From NCBI RefSeq assembly GCF_011046485.1, contig NZ_CP049256.1:1054001-1118000 (forward strand): 64,000 nt of DNA, written 5' to 3'. Position numbers and translations under genes: made by a program. Position 1 is the stretch's first letter. Every line of letters begins with the position of its first letter. Source of the stretch: Microbacterium sp. 4R-513 (GTDB taxonomy: Bacteria; Actinomycetota; Actinomycetes; Actinomycetales; Microbacteriaceae). The notes beneath the pieces are model-generated. The model was not told the DNA's origin. It ran no database searches and saw only the letters and a list, made by a program, of their open reading frames with translations. Shown here in pieces: positions 8,803 through 18,668 of this stretch.

Positions 8803-9420
8803 ATGGCCGAGCCCGATTCCCACCCGATCACCGTCGCGATCGAGCGACGCATCGACCCCGACCGCACCGTGGAGGCGACGAGCTGGATGCAGGCGGGCAC
8901 CGACCTCGCGACGGGCTTCGCCGGCTTCCTCGGGTCGGGCTGGGTGCGCGCCGGCGAGGGGTCCGACCTCTGGTACATGCTCTACCGCTTCCGCGACATG
9001 GCGACGCTCGAGGCGTGGGAGGAGTCGCCGCAGCGCTCCTGGTGGCTCGACTCGGGACGCGCGTTCGCGAAGGAGGTGCGCGTCGAGCGACGGACCGGCA
9101 TCGAGGGCTGGTTCGATGCGCCGTTCGCGACCCACATCGAGACGCGGCAGTTCGATGAGGGCCCCGCGTCGCCGACCGGACCGATCCAGCAGCCCATCCC
9201 CGCCGCGCCGCCCCGCTGGAAGCAGGCCGTCACGATCTGGCTCGGCTTCTTCCCGACGAACCTCCTCGCCTCGTGGCTGCTCGGCTTCGTGCCCGGCTTC
9301 ACCGAGTGGCCCCTGTACGCGCGGGTGCTGCTCGCGACTGTCCTCCTCACCCCCGTCATGACCTACTTCGTGCTCCCGTGGGTCACCCGCGCGCTGCGCC
9401 CGTGGCTCCAGAAAGGCTGA
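8803..9420 (+). CDS. Antibiotic-biosynthesis-monooxygenase (ABM)-like domain protein with membrane tail
   Basis: A 205-residue protein. Residues about 7-95 resemble a dimeric alpha/beta-barrel ABM domain (ITVAIERRIDPDR, then FLGSGWVRAGEGSDLWYMLYRFRD, then LEAWEESPQRSWWLDS). The last about 60 residues hold two TM segments (WLGFFPTNLLASWLLGFV and LLATVLLTPVMTYFVLPW). The ATG at 8803 is chosen for its CGGAGAA ribosome site; an in-frame ATG at 8767 is possible. It ends one base before the aldose-epimerase-like gene, so the two are likely cotranscribed. The substrate is unknown. Confidence 0.65.
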   Translation: MAEPDSHPITVAIERRIDPDRTVEATSWMQAGTDLATGFAGFLGSGWVRAGEGSDLWYMLYRFRDMATLEAWEESPQRSWWLDSGRAFAKEVRVERRTGIEGWFDAPFATHIETRQFDEGPASPTGPIQQPIPAAPPRWKQAVTIWLGFFPTNLLASWLLGFVPGFTEWPLYARVLLATVLLTPVMTYFVLPWVTRALRPWLQKG

Positions 9421-9421
9421 C

Positions 9422-10351
9422 ATGACCGACATCCATCGCCCCACCGGTGAGCAGTACCTCCTGCGCTCGGCCGACGGCCGCGCGACCGCCGAGATCACAG
9501 AGGTCGGAGCATCCCTCCGCGCGTTCGCGGTCGACGGCGTCGACCTCGTGCCGAGGTATCCGCTCGATGCCCCCACGCCCGCGGGCTCCGGCATCGTGCT
9601 CGTCCCCTGGCCCAACCGCGTCCGTGACGGCAAGTGGACCCAGCGCGGCGAGACGCGGCAGCTCGCGATCACCGAGCCGGCGACCGGCAACGCCTCGCAC
9701 GGGCTGCTGCGGTTCGCCTCGTACACGGTCGCGGCCCGGGACGAGGCATCCGTCACCCTCGCGGCGCCCGTCGTCCCGCAGACGGGCTACCCCTTCCACC
9801 TCGGGACGAGCGTGACCTACGCGCTCGAGGGCACCGGCATCGTGGTGCGGCACGCCATCACGAACCTCGGTTCCGAAGACGCTCCCGTCGCGCTCGGCAC
9901 GCACCCCTACGTCTGCATCGGCGATGTCGACACGGCCGATCTCGTGCTGCGCTCCTCCGGGTCGGTGCGGTTCGTCCTCGACGACAAGAAGGTGCCGACG
10001 GGCGAGGAGCCGGTGGATGCCGCGACCGACCTCCGCTCCGGGCGCCGCGTCGGCGAGCTGAGCCTCGACACGGCGTTCTCGGACCTCGTGCGCGACGCCG
10101 ACGGCCGTGTCCGCACGACCCTCAGCGCCCCCGACGGGCGATCGCTCACGCTCTGGCAGGGCGAGGGGTTCGACTACGTCCAGGTCTTCACGACCGACCG
10201 GTATCCGGGTCATCCGCTCGCCCTCGCCGTCGAGCCCATGACGGCGCCCGCCGACGCCCTGAACTCGGGCCGGAGTCTGCGCTGGCTCGCGCCCGGCGAG
10301 ACATGGGAGCTGCACTGGGGCATCGCATTCGACCCCACGCGGAGGGCCTGA
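9422..10351 (+). CDS. Aldose 1-epimerase family protein
   Basis: A 309-residue galactose-mutarotase-like protein. Typical elements are LVPWPNRVRDGKW, NASHGLLRF (catalytic-His region), GTHPYVCIG and the C-terminal ALAVEPMTAPADALNSG. The last resembles the Glu that acts as base in GalM. It would interconvert alpha and beta anomers of a hexose or a phosphorylated sugar. It begins one base after the upstream stop. Sugar specificity is not evident. Confidence 0.85.
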   Translation: MTDIHRPTGEQYLLRSADGRATAEITEVGASLRAFAVDGVDLVPRYPLDAPTPAGSGIVLVPWPNRVRDGKWTQRGETRQLAITEPATGNASHGLLRFASYTVAARDEASVTLAAPVVPQTGYPFHLGTSVTYALEGTGIVVRHAITNLGSEDAPVALGTHPYVCIGDVDTADLVLRSSGSVRFVLDDKKVPTGEEPVDAATDLRSGRRVGELSLDTAFSDLVRDADGRVRTTLSAPDGRSLTLWQGEGFDYVQVFTTDRYPGHPLALAVEPMTAPADALNSGRSLRWLAPGETWELHWGIAFDPTRRA

Positions 10352-10410
10352 CCGCCGCGTGATGCCGAGAACCACCCGCCGGGGATGATGCCGGGGCTCC
10401 CGGGCGCCAA

Positions 10411-10416
10411 TACACT
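10411..10416 (+). promoter_or_regulatory. Leaderless -10 box (TACACT)
   Basis: TACACT ends six bases before the ATG at 10423, and no Shine-Dalgarno sequence is present. Confidence 0.45.
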
Positions 10417-10422
10417 GTGCGC

Positions 10423-11529
10423 ATGCCCGAGCCCCTCGCGCCTGCCTCGGCTCCCGACGGGGCGACCACCTCCTCGACCGCGGCCGACGCTCCTGCGCCG
10501 AGCCTGCGCGTCGTCAACGAGGGTCTCGCCGCGGGCCTCGCAGCAGCGGTCGTCGGCGTCGTCCTGGGTCTCGTCGTCAGCGCGATCCGGCCCGGCCTCC
10601 CGCTCTCGGGCGGCGAATCGTTCGGCGACATCTCGGCCATCGCAGCGGGCGTCGTCGCCGGCGCCTCGAGCGGCACGGCCTACTGGCGGTCGCGCCACTC
10701 ACCCGGACAGGAGTGGCGTCTCGCTCTCAAGCCGTGGAGATTCGCCGTCAATGCCGTCTCGGTCGTGGTCGTCCACACGATCCTCGGCCTCCTCGGGACC
10801 GTCGCGCTGTACTACGTCCTGAGCCAGGGGTTCATCGGGCTCACGATGGAGCCCTTCTGGGCCGCGGTGCTCATGGCCATCAACCTCTTCCTCGCGGCGC
10901 ACTTGAGCTATGTCTCCTCGTCGCGCATGACGACCCAGCGCATGTCCACACTCCTGGTCTCGTTCATCGGCATCGGCGCACTGACCGCGACGATCACGGC
11001 GCCGGAAGCGGACTGGTGGACCTACCACTTCAGCCAGCTGGGAACCTTCCACACCATCTCGAGCTGGATCTTCAACGGCACGCTCATCGCGGGAGGACTG
11101 CTCGTCACGACCTTCGCCGTCTACGTCGCCAACGATCTCCACGCGCTCGTCGACCGAGGCATCCTGACGAACCGCCGCAGCCCGCGCATCGTGTCCACGG
11201 TGTTCGTGGTGATGGGCATCATGCTGGCGTTCGTGGGAATCGTGCCCGTCGACGTGAACCTCGTCATCCACAATCTGTCTGCGACCGGCATGGCAGTCGT
11301 CTTCCTCGGCCTTCTCATCGCGGCACCACGAGTGCTTCGCGGGATGCCCCGCACCTTCTTCCTCACGACATGGGGCTTCCTCGCGGCGCTCGTCATCTCC
11401 GTCGCCCTGTTCGTCGTCGGATACTTCGGACTGACCGCGTTCGAAATCATCGTGTTCTCGCTCGTGTTCGCATGGATCGCCGTCTTCATCCGCTTCCTCG
11501 GTGTCGCCGCACAGCAGCCGTCCGTGTGA
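10423..11529 (+). CDS. DUF998-like multi-span membrane protein (copy 1)
   Basis: A 368-residue protein with about eight predicted TM segments after an Ala/Pro-rich N-terminus. It contains DWWTYHFSQLGTF (about residue 190), resembling the His-Ser-Leu-Gly region of DUF998 proteins, whose function is unknown. The next gene encodes a shorter paralogue with DSQWWTLHFSELGT, so this is a tandem duplication. Start ATG 10423 follows a leaderless -10; a GTG two codons upstream lies in the spacer. Confidence 0.6.
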   Translation: MPEPLAPASAPDGATTSSTAADAPAPSLRVVNEGLAAGLAAAVVGVVLGLVVSAIRPGLPLSGGESFGDISAIAAGVVAGASSGTAYWRSRHSPGQEWRLALKPWRFAVNAVSVVVVHTILGLLGTVALYYVLSQGFIGLTMEPFWAAVLMAINLFLAAHLSYVSSSRMTTQRMSTLLVSFIGIGALTATITAPEADWWTYHFSQLGTFHTISSWIFNGTLIAGGLLVTTFAVYVANDLHALVDRGILTNRRSPRIVSTVFVVMGIMLAFVGIVPVDVNLVIHNLSATGMAVVFLGLLIAAPRVLRGMPRTFFLTTWGFLAALVISVALFVVGYFGLTAFEIIVFSLVFAWIAVFIRFLGVAAQQPSV

Positions 11530-11750
11530 TGGATGCCTCGTCGGCGCGGGTCTTCGCGCGCCGACGAGATTCCTCTGAACGGACTGCCGGGACACGCCCG
11601 GATTCAGTGGACAGGAGCGGGCACGATACGGTATTGGCGGACGGTGTGCCGTCGTCCAGGGGAAATGAGCTGCCCGACGCGCTCGCAGTGAACGCCCGAC
11701 CGGGGAACTTGCCGGCACGCCGGTCGCCCTGACTTGTATGTGGTGAGCCG

Positions 11751-12824
11751 ATGTCTTCGACCATCCAGGCCGTGACGCGGCGCCCGATGTGGGCCCCCGC
11801 GTTCCTCGACTCTGCCGACATCTTCCGCGGATCGCGGGTCGATTCGCGGCAGCTGGCGATCACGTCCGTCGTGATCCTGGTGCTCGGCACCGCGATCGCG
11901 GCCGCGACGACCTCGGACTCGCAATGGTGGACGCTGCACTTCAGCGAGCTCGGAACGCACCGCGACCTCTCCGGCATGGCTTTCAACATCGGCTCGATGT
12001 CGGCCGGCGGGCTGCTCGTCGTCTTCGCCGCCCGCGTGCGGCAGGAGCTCGCCACGATCCTCCGCCGCCTCGAGGTCGCGGTCCACGCCCAGACCCATCT
12101 CGCACGCGTGCTGGTCGCGCTCATCGCCTCGTTCGGCTGTCATCTGGCGCTCGTGGGTCTCGTCCCGCTCAACGTCGACACGGCACTGCACGAGCGCGGG
12201 GCGTCGGGGACGATGCTGTCGTTCCTCGGGATCCTCCTGATCATGCTCGCGAGCCCGTGGACGCCGCGTCGGCTGCGGTGGATCTCGGCGGCGATCGCCG
12301 TCGTGCTCGTGCCCGCGATCGTCGTCTTCGTGCTCGGGCTCGTCACGCTGGCGACCCTCGAGATCATCGGATTCGGCCTCATCTTCGTGTGGCTCGTGAC
12401 GTTCAGCACCGCTCTGCGCAATGCCGCCTCACCGAAGGCCGCCGCCCGCGCCCAGGCTCGTCCGGCGCCTGCGCGCGCGGCTGCTCGCGCTCGCCGGCGG
12501 GTCAGCCCGGCTCGGGGTCGCGGCGCTTCCGGCGCGTCTGCTGCACCGGCGCGGCGGGTGTCAGCCCCGAAGCGGTCAGCCCGGCAGATCCCGACGCGGG
12601 CGCCGGCGCTGCGGCCACGGTCGCAGGCTCAGCTGCTGCTGCAGCGCCCTGCACCGGTGACGGCGGCGCGTCGTCCTGTCCTCCGCGCGGTGCCGAGGCA
12701 TCCGTCCCGCCCGTCCTCCGTGCCGCTCGCCTCTCGCGGGCCCCTTCCACGAGGTTGTAGAGCGTCGGGAGGACGAGCAGCGTCAGGATCGTCGACGAGA
12801 TCAGTCCTCCGATCACGACGATAG
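11751..12824 (+). CDS. DUF998-like membrane protein (copy 2) with tail antisense to the RND gene
   Basis: A 357-residue open frame. Residues 1-225 are a membrane domain (about six TM segments) paralogous to the preceding gene, sharing WWTxHFSxLGT and a following GGLLVVFA-type helix. The remaining about 130 residues are Ala/Arg/Pro-rich and run antisense to the 3' end of the RND gene. The true C-terminus may therefore be shorter, but no stop occurs in any of the three forward frames before 12658, so the convergent overlap looks real. No clear ribosome site precedes the ATG. Function unknown. Confidence 0.55.
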   Translation: MSSTIQAVTRRPMWAPAFLDSADIFRGSRVDSRQLAITSVVILVLGTAIAAATTSDSQWWTLHFSELGTHRDLSGMAFNIGSMSAGGLLVVFAARVRQELATILRRLEVAVHAQTHLARVLVALIASFGCHLALVGLVPLNVDTALHERGASGTMLSFLGILLIMLASPWTPRRLRWISAAIAVVLVPAIVVFVLGLVTLATLEIIGFGLIFVWLVTFSTALRNAASPKAAARAQARPAPARAAARARRRVSPARGRGASGASAAPARRVSAPKRSARQIPTRAPALRPRSQAQLLLQRPAPVTAARRPVLRAVPRHPSRPSSVPLASRGPLPRGCRASGGRAASGSSTRSVLRSRR

Positions 12825-15793
12825 CCAGCGGCTGCGAGATGAAGCCGCCGTGGCCGGTGATCCCGAGGGCCATCGGCGTCAGGGCGAAGATCGTCGCGAG
12901 CGCCGTCATGAGGATCGGGCGGAGGCGTCGCGAGCCGCCCGCGATGGTCGCGTCGTGCGCCGACAGCCCCTTCTCGCGGTACTGGTTCACGAGGTCGACG
13001 AGCACGATCGCGTTCGTGACGACGATGCCGATGAGCATCAGCACGCCGATGAGCGAAGCGACGCCGAGGGGCACGCCGGTGATGATCTGCAGCAGGATCG
13101 CGCCCGTCGCCGCGAAGGGCACCGAGACGAGCAGCAGAAGGGGCTGGCGCAGCGACTTGAAGGTCGCCACCATGACGATGTAGACGATCAGGATCGCCGC
13201 GAGGAGCGCGAGCCCGAGCTGCGAGAAGGCGTCCTGCTGCTGCGTCACGACGCCGCCGATCTCGGCCTTCGCCCCGGTCGGCAGATCGACATCGGCGAGC
13301 GCCTGGTTCACCGAGGCGGATGCCGTGTTCAGGTCGTCGGTCGACGGCGTCACCGTCACCGTCGCGGTGCGCTGGGCGCGCTGCGTCGTGATCGAGGTGG
13401 GACCCTGCGACTGCTCGACGGTCGCGACCTGCTCGAGGGGGATGGGGCCCGTCGCGCTCGGGATCTGCAGCTGCTGCAGCTCTTCGATCGTGGCGGGGGG
13501 CTCGGGGACCGAGAGGTACACCGTCAGCGCGGTGTCGTCGATCTCGACCGAGCCGATCGAGCGGGGCTGCATCGTGTTCGAGACGAGCGCCCCGACGGCG
13601 ACCTCCGAGAGGCCGAGCTGGGCGGCGGCTTCGCGGTCGACCGTGACGGCGACGTACGGGAGGGATGCCGAGAGGTTGCTCGTTACCTGACCCACGCCGT
13701 CGGCGCCCTCCACGCCCGAGACGACGGCGTCCGTCGCCTTCTGCAGCGTGTCCTGGTCGGGGGCCGACACGTCGATGTCGATGTCGCTCGAGCCGAATCC
13801 CCCCGCCGCCCGACGCGACCGTCACGGTGCCGACGTCGTCGAGATCGGCGATCGCGTCCTGCACGTCTTCGCGCACCTGCACCTGGTCGGCGTCGGGATC
13901 GGTGGTCACCGAGTAGGTGATCCCCCCGCCGCCGCCCCGGAAGGCGTCGCGCAGCGCCGAGCCGCTCGACCCGATCGACGTCTGCACGGTGTCGACGCCG
14001 TCGACCGAGAGGATCGCGTCTTCGACCTTCTTGGCCGCGGCATCCTCGGCATCCAGGCTCGCGGCGGGACCGACCTCCTGCGTCACGGTGAACGTGTTCT
14101 GGCCGGAGTCGCCGAGGAAGTTGGTCTTCATCAGCGGCGCGAGGGCGATCGTCCCGACGAGCACCAGGACGGCGAGCCCGAGCGTGATCCAGGAGTGGCG
14201 CAGGGTCCAGCCGAGTACCGGGAGATAAGACTTCTGCAGGCGCGTCGGGGGTGCGTCCGGAGCCTCGGGGTCGACCTCGCGGCCCGCCGCGTCGAGCACC
14301 GGCTTGCCGGGCTTGAGGAACCAGTAGGCGAGCACGGGCACGATCGTGAGCGCGACGAGGAGCGAGGCAGACATCGCGATCGTCACGGTGAGTGCGAAGG
14401 GCCGGAAGAGCTCGCCCGTGACGTCGCCGACGAAGGCGATGGGGAGGAACACGGCGACCGTCGTGATCGTCGAGGCCGTGATGGCCGACGCGACCTCCCG
14501 AACGGCGCGGATGATCGACGGGAGCTTCTCGGCTTCGCCGACGTAGTGCCGTTTGATGTTCTCGATGACGACGATCGCGTCGTCGACGACGCGTCCGATG
14601 GCGATCGTGAGGGCGCCGAGGGTCAGGATGTTGAGCGAGTAGCCGAACGCCTGGATGCCGATGAAGGTGATGAGCACGCTGGTCGGGATCGAGATCGCCG
14701 TCACGAGGGTCGCGCGCACCGACAGCAGGAAGATCAGGATGACGATCACGGCGAAGAAGAGTCCGAGCAGCCCCTCCTGCGCGAGCGAGTCGATGGACTG
14801 CTGGATGTAGGGCGCCTGGTCGAAGACGACCGTGAACTCGGCGTCGTCGCCGATCGCATCCTGCAGGTCGGGGATCGCCGCCGTGACGGCCTTCGACACC
14901 TCGACGGTGTTCGCCGAGGGCAGCTTCGTGACCGCGATCGTGAGCGCGGGCTCGCCGTTCACGCGCGAGATCGAGGTGATCGGGTCCTGCTCCTGCGCGA
15001 CGGTCGCGACATCCGCGATCGTCACCGCGCCCGCTCGCGCCTGCTCGGGCGTCGACGGCACGAGGGGCAGGGCCGCGATCTCGTCCGCGGACGACAGCTT
15101 GGCCCCCGTCTGCACGGTGAGCGTCTGGTCGCCCTCGGTCACCGTGCCGCCCGGGAAGAGCACGCCGTTCTGCTCGAGCGCGTCGCTGATTGCCTGCTGC
15201 GAGTACCCGGCAGCGGCGAGGGCCGCGGCATCCGGCGTGATCGTCACGCGCTCCCCGCGACCGCCGACGATCTGCGCGGAGCTGACTCCGTCGATGTCCT
15301 CGAGGTCCGGGATGACGGATGCCTCGAGCTGCGACTGGATGGTCGCCTCGTCGTCGTACCCCGTGACGGCGAGCTGGATGACGGGGAGGTCGTCGATCGA
15401 GAACGACACGACGTTGGGCTCGACGTCGGCGGGAAGGTCGCTCTTGATGCGGTTGATCGCCTGCGTGATCTTCTGCTCGGCCGTGGCGAGGTCGGTGCCG
15501 TAGGTGAAGGACGCCTGGATGATGGACGCGTTCGTCGTGCTCGTCGCGGTTGTGGACTCGAGTCCGGGGATCCCCTGGATCGCCGTCTCGATCGGGGTGG
15601 AGACGTCGTTGTTGACCACCTCGGGGGAGGCGCCCGGGTAGGTCGTGAGGATCGAGAGCTGCGGGAACTCGATCGAGGGGATGAGCTCCTGCTTGAGGTT
15701 CACGAGCGCGAGGCCGCCGAAGATGGCGACGACGATCGTCACGAGCGCGATCAGCGCGCGGTTCTTGAGGCTCAGGACGGCGAGGTTCGACAC
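12502..15793 (-). CDS. RND/HAE1-family efflux transporter (frameshifted in this sequence)
   Basis: About 1,097 codons of an AcrB/YerP-like exporter. It has a first TM with ALIALVTIVVAIFGG, two periplasmic porter loops, GRVVDDAIVVIENI (proton-relay Asp pair in TM4) and a second TM bundle ending VLPTLYNLVEG. The GTG at 15793 follows GAAGG. One extra base in the C6 run at 13799-13804 shifts the frame inside an SGGGGF-type loop; with five, the halves join exactly. A Pro/Ala-rich C-tail overlaps the convergent DUF998-like ORF. No adaptor gene is adjacent, as is usual for Gram-positive RND pumps. The substrate is unknown. Confidence 0.85.
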
Positions 15794-15948
15794 GGGTGCC
15801 TTCGCTGGTGCTGTGGGGAATGCCGGGAACTCGGCCCCGCGGCACCCGGGATGCCGAGTGACGCGGCCGATACGCGGATGTATCGAGCCTCAGTATCGCA
15901 TGCGATGACGCCCGGTCCTGCGGGAGGCGGTGCGCTCCCGGCGACCGC

Positions 15949-16341
15949 TCAGCCGGGGATCCAGCCCGCGATGAGCCGCCCGAGCCCGATGCCGATCGCG
16001 GCGGCGGCGAGCGATGCCACGAGCGTGCCGAGCAGGTTGAGCCACGCCCAGTCGCGGCGGCCTGCGCGGCCGAGCAGCACCGTCTCGACCGACACCGTGC
16101 TGAAGGTCGTGTAGCCGCCCAGAAGACCCACGCCGATGGCCGTGGCCCAGGAGGCGTCGATCGCCGAGCCGAGACCCGTCACGAGGCCGAGCGCGAGGGA
16201 TCCGGTGATGTTGACGAGGAGGATGCCGAGGGGGAAGGCGCCGCGGCGCCCCCGCATCACGATCGCGTCGACGGCGTAGCGCAGGCCGGCGCCGAGGCCG
16301 CCCGCCACCGCGACGACGAGGAAGAGCATCCAGCCCGTCAC
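15949..16341 (-). CDS. crcB: Fluoride efflux channel CrcB (second subunit)
   Basis: A 130-residue four-TM protein with the CrcB/Fluc signatures LVNITGSLALG and LLGGYTTFSTVSVE. Fluc channels are dual-topology dimers; actinobacteria often encode two subunits side by side. The GTG start at 16341 overlaps the upstream crcB stop (GTGA), which implies coupled translation. An internal ATG at 16329 is the alternative. Confidence 0.9.
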   Translation of the reverse strand: MTGWMLFLVVAVAGGLGAGLRYAVDAIVMRGRRGAFPLGILLVNITGSLALGLVTGLGSAIDASWATAIGVGLLGGYTTFSTVSVETVLLGRAGRRDWAWLNLLGTLVASLAAAAIGIGLGRLIAGWIPG

Positions 16342-16769
16342 TCCGCCACCTCCGGAGGCTCGACCCGGTCGCCCGCTCCGACGACGGCGTGCCCCACCCG
16401 CAGCCCGAGCGCGGCGAAGAGCACGCCGCCGAAGAGCGACACGGCGGCGATCACGAGGCTGAGGACGGGCGCCGTGCCGCCGAGCTCCACGACCTGCACC
16501 GCGAAGGCGCTGTACGTGGTGAAGCCGCCGAGCAGGCCGGTGCCGAAGAACGCCCGGGTGAGGGGTCTGCGGTCGTCCAGCCACCCCACGACGAGCCCGA
16601 GGAGGAACGACCCGACGAGATTGATGACGAGCGTCACCGCGGGGACGAGCACGGCGTCGTCGACGCTGCCGAGCGGGACGACGAAGAGCGCGCGCAGCGC
16701 GACGCCGATCGCACCGCCCGCCACCACCGCGACGAACGCGGCCGGCGTGAACGCGCGCGTGCGGGCCAT
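16338..16769 (-). CDS. crcB: Fluoride efflux channel CrcB (first subunit)
   Basis: A 143-residue four-TM Fluc subunit with LVINLVGSFLLG and LLGGFTTYSAFAVQ. It partners the overlapping downstream copy to form a heterodimeric fluoride channel. It has no Shine-Dalgarno site but a TACAGT box six bases upstream, so it is probably leaderless. I saw no fluoride riboswitch in the 50 bases upstream. Confidence 0.9.
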   Translation of the reverse strand: MARTRAFTPAAFVAVVAGGAIGVALRALFVVPLGSVDDAVLVPAVTLVINLVGSFLLGLVVGWLDDRRPLTRAFFGTGLLGGFTTYSAFAVQVVELGGTAPVLSLVIAAVSLFGGVLFAALGLRVGHAVVGAGDRVEPPEVAE

Positions 16770-16775
16770 GGCCTC

Positions 16776-16781
16776 ACTGTA
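16776..16781 (-). promoter_or_regulatory. Leaderless -10 box of crcB
   Basis: TACAGT on the minus strand, ending six bases before the ATG at 16769. Confidence 0.45.
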
Positions 16782-16820
16782 GGAGCGGCTCCGCGCGCCG
16801 ACGGGGACGCGCGCCGGAGG

Positions 16821-17785
16821 TCAGGGCTTCAGGAGCTTGCGGATCGCCGACTCCGGCGACACGTCGAGGTCGAGCAGCCGGCCCTTGTCGTACGCCGCGA
16901 AGACGCGTGGATCGATGTAGCTCGCCCGGGCGACCGACGGCGTGTTCCCGAGCGCCTCCGACGTCGCCCGCACGGCGAGCAGCTCGGCGCGCTTGCGATC
17001 ACGCGCCGTGTCGACGGTCCCGATGCGGGCCAGCGCGTCAGCGGCGAGGATCGTGCCGCGGAGTGTCCGGAAGTCCTTCGCGGTGAACCGCGCCCCGGTG
17101 AGCGTGCGGATGTGGTCGTTCACCTCGCTCGGCGTGAGCGTCAGGCGACGACGGCCGCGGGGGGTACCAGAGCAGGTGGGCTCCCGGCTTGCCCACACGC
17201 AGCTCGTCGATGACGGGCGCGAGCTCGGCGTCGTCGATCTCGATGTAGGCACGCTGCCCGCTCTTGGCGGGGAACGACAGGGTGACGACGGATGCCTCGA
17301 CCGAGGCATCCCGTCTCAGCAGCGTCGTGAGCCCCCCGGCTGCCGTGGCGCTCGAGATACCGCGCCGACCCGATCCGCGGAGCGCCCTCGTCCAGCAGGC
17401 GGAACGAGACGGCGAGCACCTTCTGGCGGCTGAGGCCTTCCGAGCGGAGGGCCGTGGTGACCCGGCGCCGAGCGGAAGGCAGGGCCTGCGCGAGATCGAG
17501 AGCCCGCGCGTACTTGCCGCGGTCGCGCCGCTCGCGCCACCGCGGGTGGTAGAGGTACTGGCGCCGGCCCGCGTCATCCGTCCCCACCGCCTGGATGTGG
17601 CCGAGCGGATCTGCGGAGATCCACACGTCCTCCCACGCAGGCGGGATGACGAGCTCGTGGATGCGCTCGCGGTCGTCGTCGCTCGCGGCGGTGCCATCGG
17701 GCGCGATGTACCGGAAGCCGGATCCCGCGCGGACCCGCCGGATGCCGGGGTCCTGGCCCGGCCGCACTCGTGTCAGCCGTGCCAT
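16821..17785 (-). CDS. Type IB DNA topoisomerase (two frameshifts in this sequence)
   Basis: About 320 codons of a poxvirus-like bacterial topoisomerase IB. Visible are GFRYIAPDG, the PPAWEDVWI segment, RYLERHGSRGLTTLL, FPAKSGQRAY, LTPSEVNDHIRTLTGARFTAKDFRTLRGT and the late region with the probable active-site Tyr (SYIDPRVFAAY). It would relax supercoils through a 3'-phosphotyrosine intermediate. The frame is broken twice by one extra base, in C6 17332-17337 and G6 17159-17164; removing one base in each restores the whole protein. The start lies 12 bases after the SAP-domain gene, so they are probably cotranscribed. Confidence 0.85.
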
Positions 17786-17796
17786 GGCCCGGGCGC

Positions 17797-18066
17797 TCAG
17801 TGGTTCCGCAGCATGTCGATGAGCTCGGCCTTGCGCTTGCCGGAGTAGCCCGAGATGCCGAGCTCCTTGGCGCGCTTGCGCAGCCGTTCCACGGTCCAGT
17901 CGTCGTAGTCGCCGGACTTGCCGCCCTTGCTGCCGACCTGCTTGCGACCGTCTCGGGCGGCGGCGTTCGAGATCCGCGCCGCCTTCTCCTTCGAAGCGCC
18001 GTCCTCGCGGAGCTCCTCGTAGAGGTCGGGGTCCTTCAGACTGTTCGAGCCGCGTCCCTGGGGCAT
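17797..18066 (-). CDS. Small SAP/Rho-N-like domain protein
   Basis: An 89-residue basic protein. The C-terminal half (WTVERLRKRAKELGISGYSGKRKAELI) is a helix-extended-helix typical of SAP or Rho-N nucleic-acid-binding domains. The N-terminal half (NSLKDPDLYEELREDGASKEKAARISNA) resembles a widespread small actinobacterial family. It sits just upstream of topoisomerase IB, fitting a DNA-binding role. The ATG is preceded by GAAGGAGGT-like sequence. Confidence 0.7.
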   Translation of the reverse strand: MPQGRGSNSLKDPDLYEELREDGASKEKAARISNAAARDGRKQVGSKGGKSGDYDDWTVERLRKRAKELGISGYSGKRKAELIDMLRNH

Positions 18067-18316
18067 GGCGACCTCCTTCTCGATCCCTGGCTAGAACGGT
18101 ATGCACCGTCGCGCGCGGGCACGGGGGGATTGACAGTGGATGCCGCGGCGATTAGCCCTCGACGGGTCGGATCCGGGTCGCTTGTGCGGTTAGCACCGGC
18201 GATCCGGTGTCGTCAAGGGCCTCCCGGCGAACGCTCGGCGATGCCACGGTTGGTTCCATGCCAGCCCAGGCATCCGCTTCACCGAGCGGCCCCCCACAGG
18301 AGAAGGAGCGTCCCGC
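18067..18316. other. Intergenic region upstream of a small membrane protein gene
   Basis: No ORF is supported here. A TTGACA hexamer at 18130-18135 is the only promoter-like element I see, and it has no good partner -10. Another gene start is not visible. Confidence 0.25.
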
Positions 18317-18484
18317 ATGAACCTCGCCCTGATCATCATCATCGTCATCGCAATCATTCTGGCGATCGTCGGCGGACTGAACTCCGCCCTCAACTGGCTG
18401 CTATGGGTGGCGATCATCGTCGGCATCATCGCGCTGATCGTCTTCCTGTTCCGACTCATCAGCGGCGGTCGCAACCGCGTATAA
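18317..18484 (+). CDS. Small two-TM membrane protein (55 residues)
   Basis: Almost wholly hydrophobic: an N-terminal Ile/Val-rich helix (residues 3-20), a short NSALNW turn and a second helix (28-47), ending in RLISGGRNRV. The start is supported by AGAAGGAG eight bases upstream, and the gene is followed by a strong 13-bp hairpin terminator, so it is a self-contained unit. It resembles small stress-associated membrane proteins of actinobacteria, but no specific function can be given. Confidence 0.7.
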   Translation: MNLALIIIIVIAIILAIVGGLNSALNWLLWVAIIVGIIALIVFLFRLISGGRNRV

Positions 18485-18496
18485 GTCATCCCCCTG

Positions 18497-18528
18497 GTGG
18501 GCCCCGCGCTCGGGCGCGCGGGGCCCAC
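18497..18528 (+). terminator. Terminator of the small membrane protein gene
   Basis: A 13-bp perfect GC stem (18497-18509 with 18516-18528) and a six-base loop, 12 bases after the stop. Confidence 0.75.
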
Positions 18529-18616
18529 TGCCATGCTGACGCCGGCCGGCGGCCCAGGGGGGCGCCAGCCGGTCGGCGTCGCATGGGATCGCGTCAAGCC
18601 CCCCGGCAGGACGCAC

Positions 18617-18655
18617 AGAAGAGCGGATGCCCCGGCTTCGGGCATCCGCTCTTCT
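18617..18655. terminator. Bidirectional hairpin terminator
   Basis: A perfect 16-bp stem (AGAAGAGCGGATGCCC at 18617-18632 with 18640-18655) and a seven-base loop, followed by CCTTT. It serves the convergent merR gene and contains the genome word GGATGCC/GGCATCC as its arms. Confidence 0.8.
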
Positions 18656-18668
18656 CCTTTGCGACCGA

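Noticed and set aside
5936..9361. Plus-strand ORF of 1,141 codons antisense to the helicase
   Set aside because: It exists only because the helicase repeats are stop-free in antisense; the translation is low complexity with no recognisable domain.
16770..16820. Possible fluoride riboswitch ahead of crcB
   Set aside because: The gap is only about 50 bases, a leaderless -10 abuts the ATG, and the conserved fluoride-aptamer sequence is not present.
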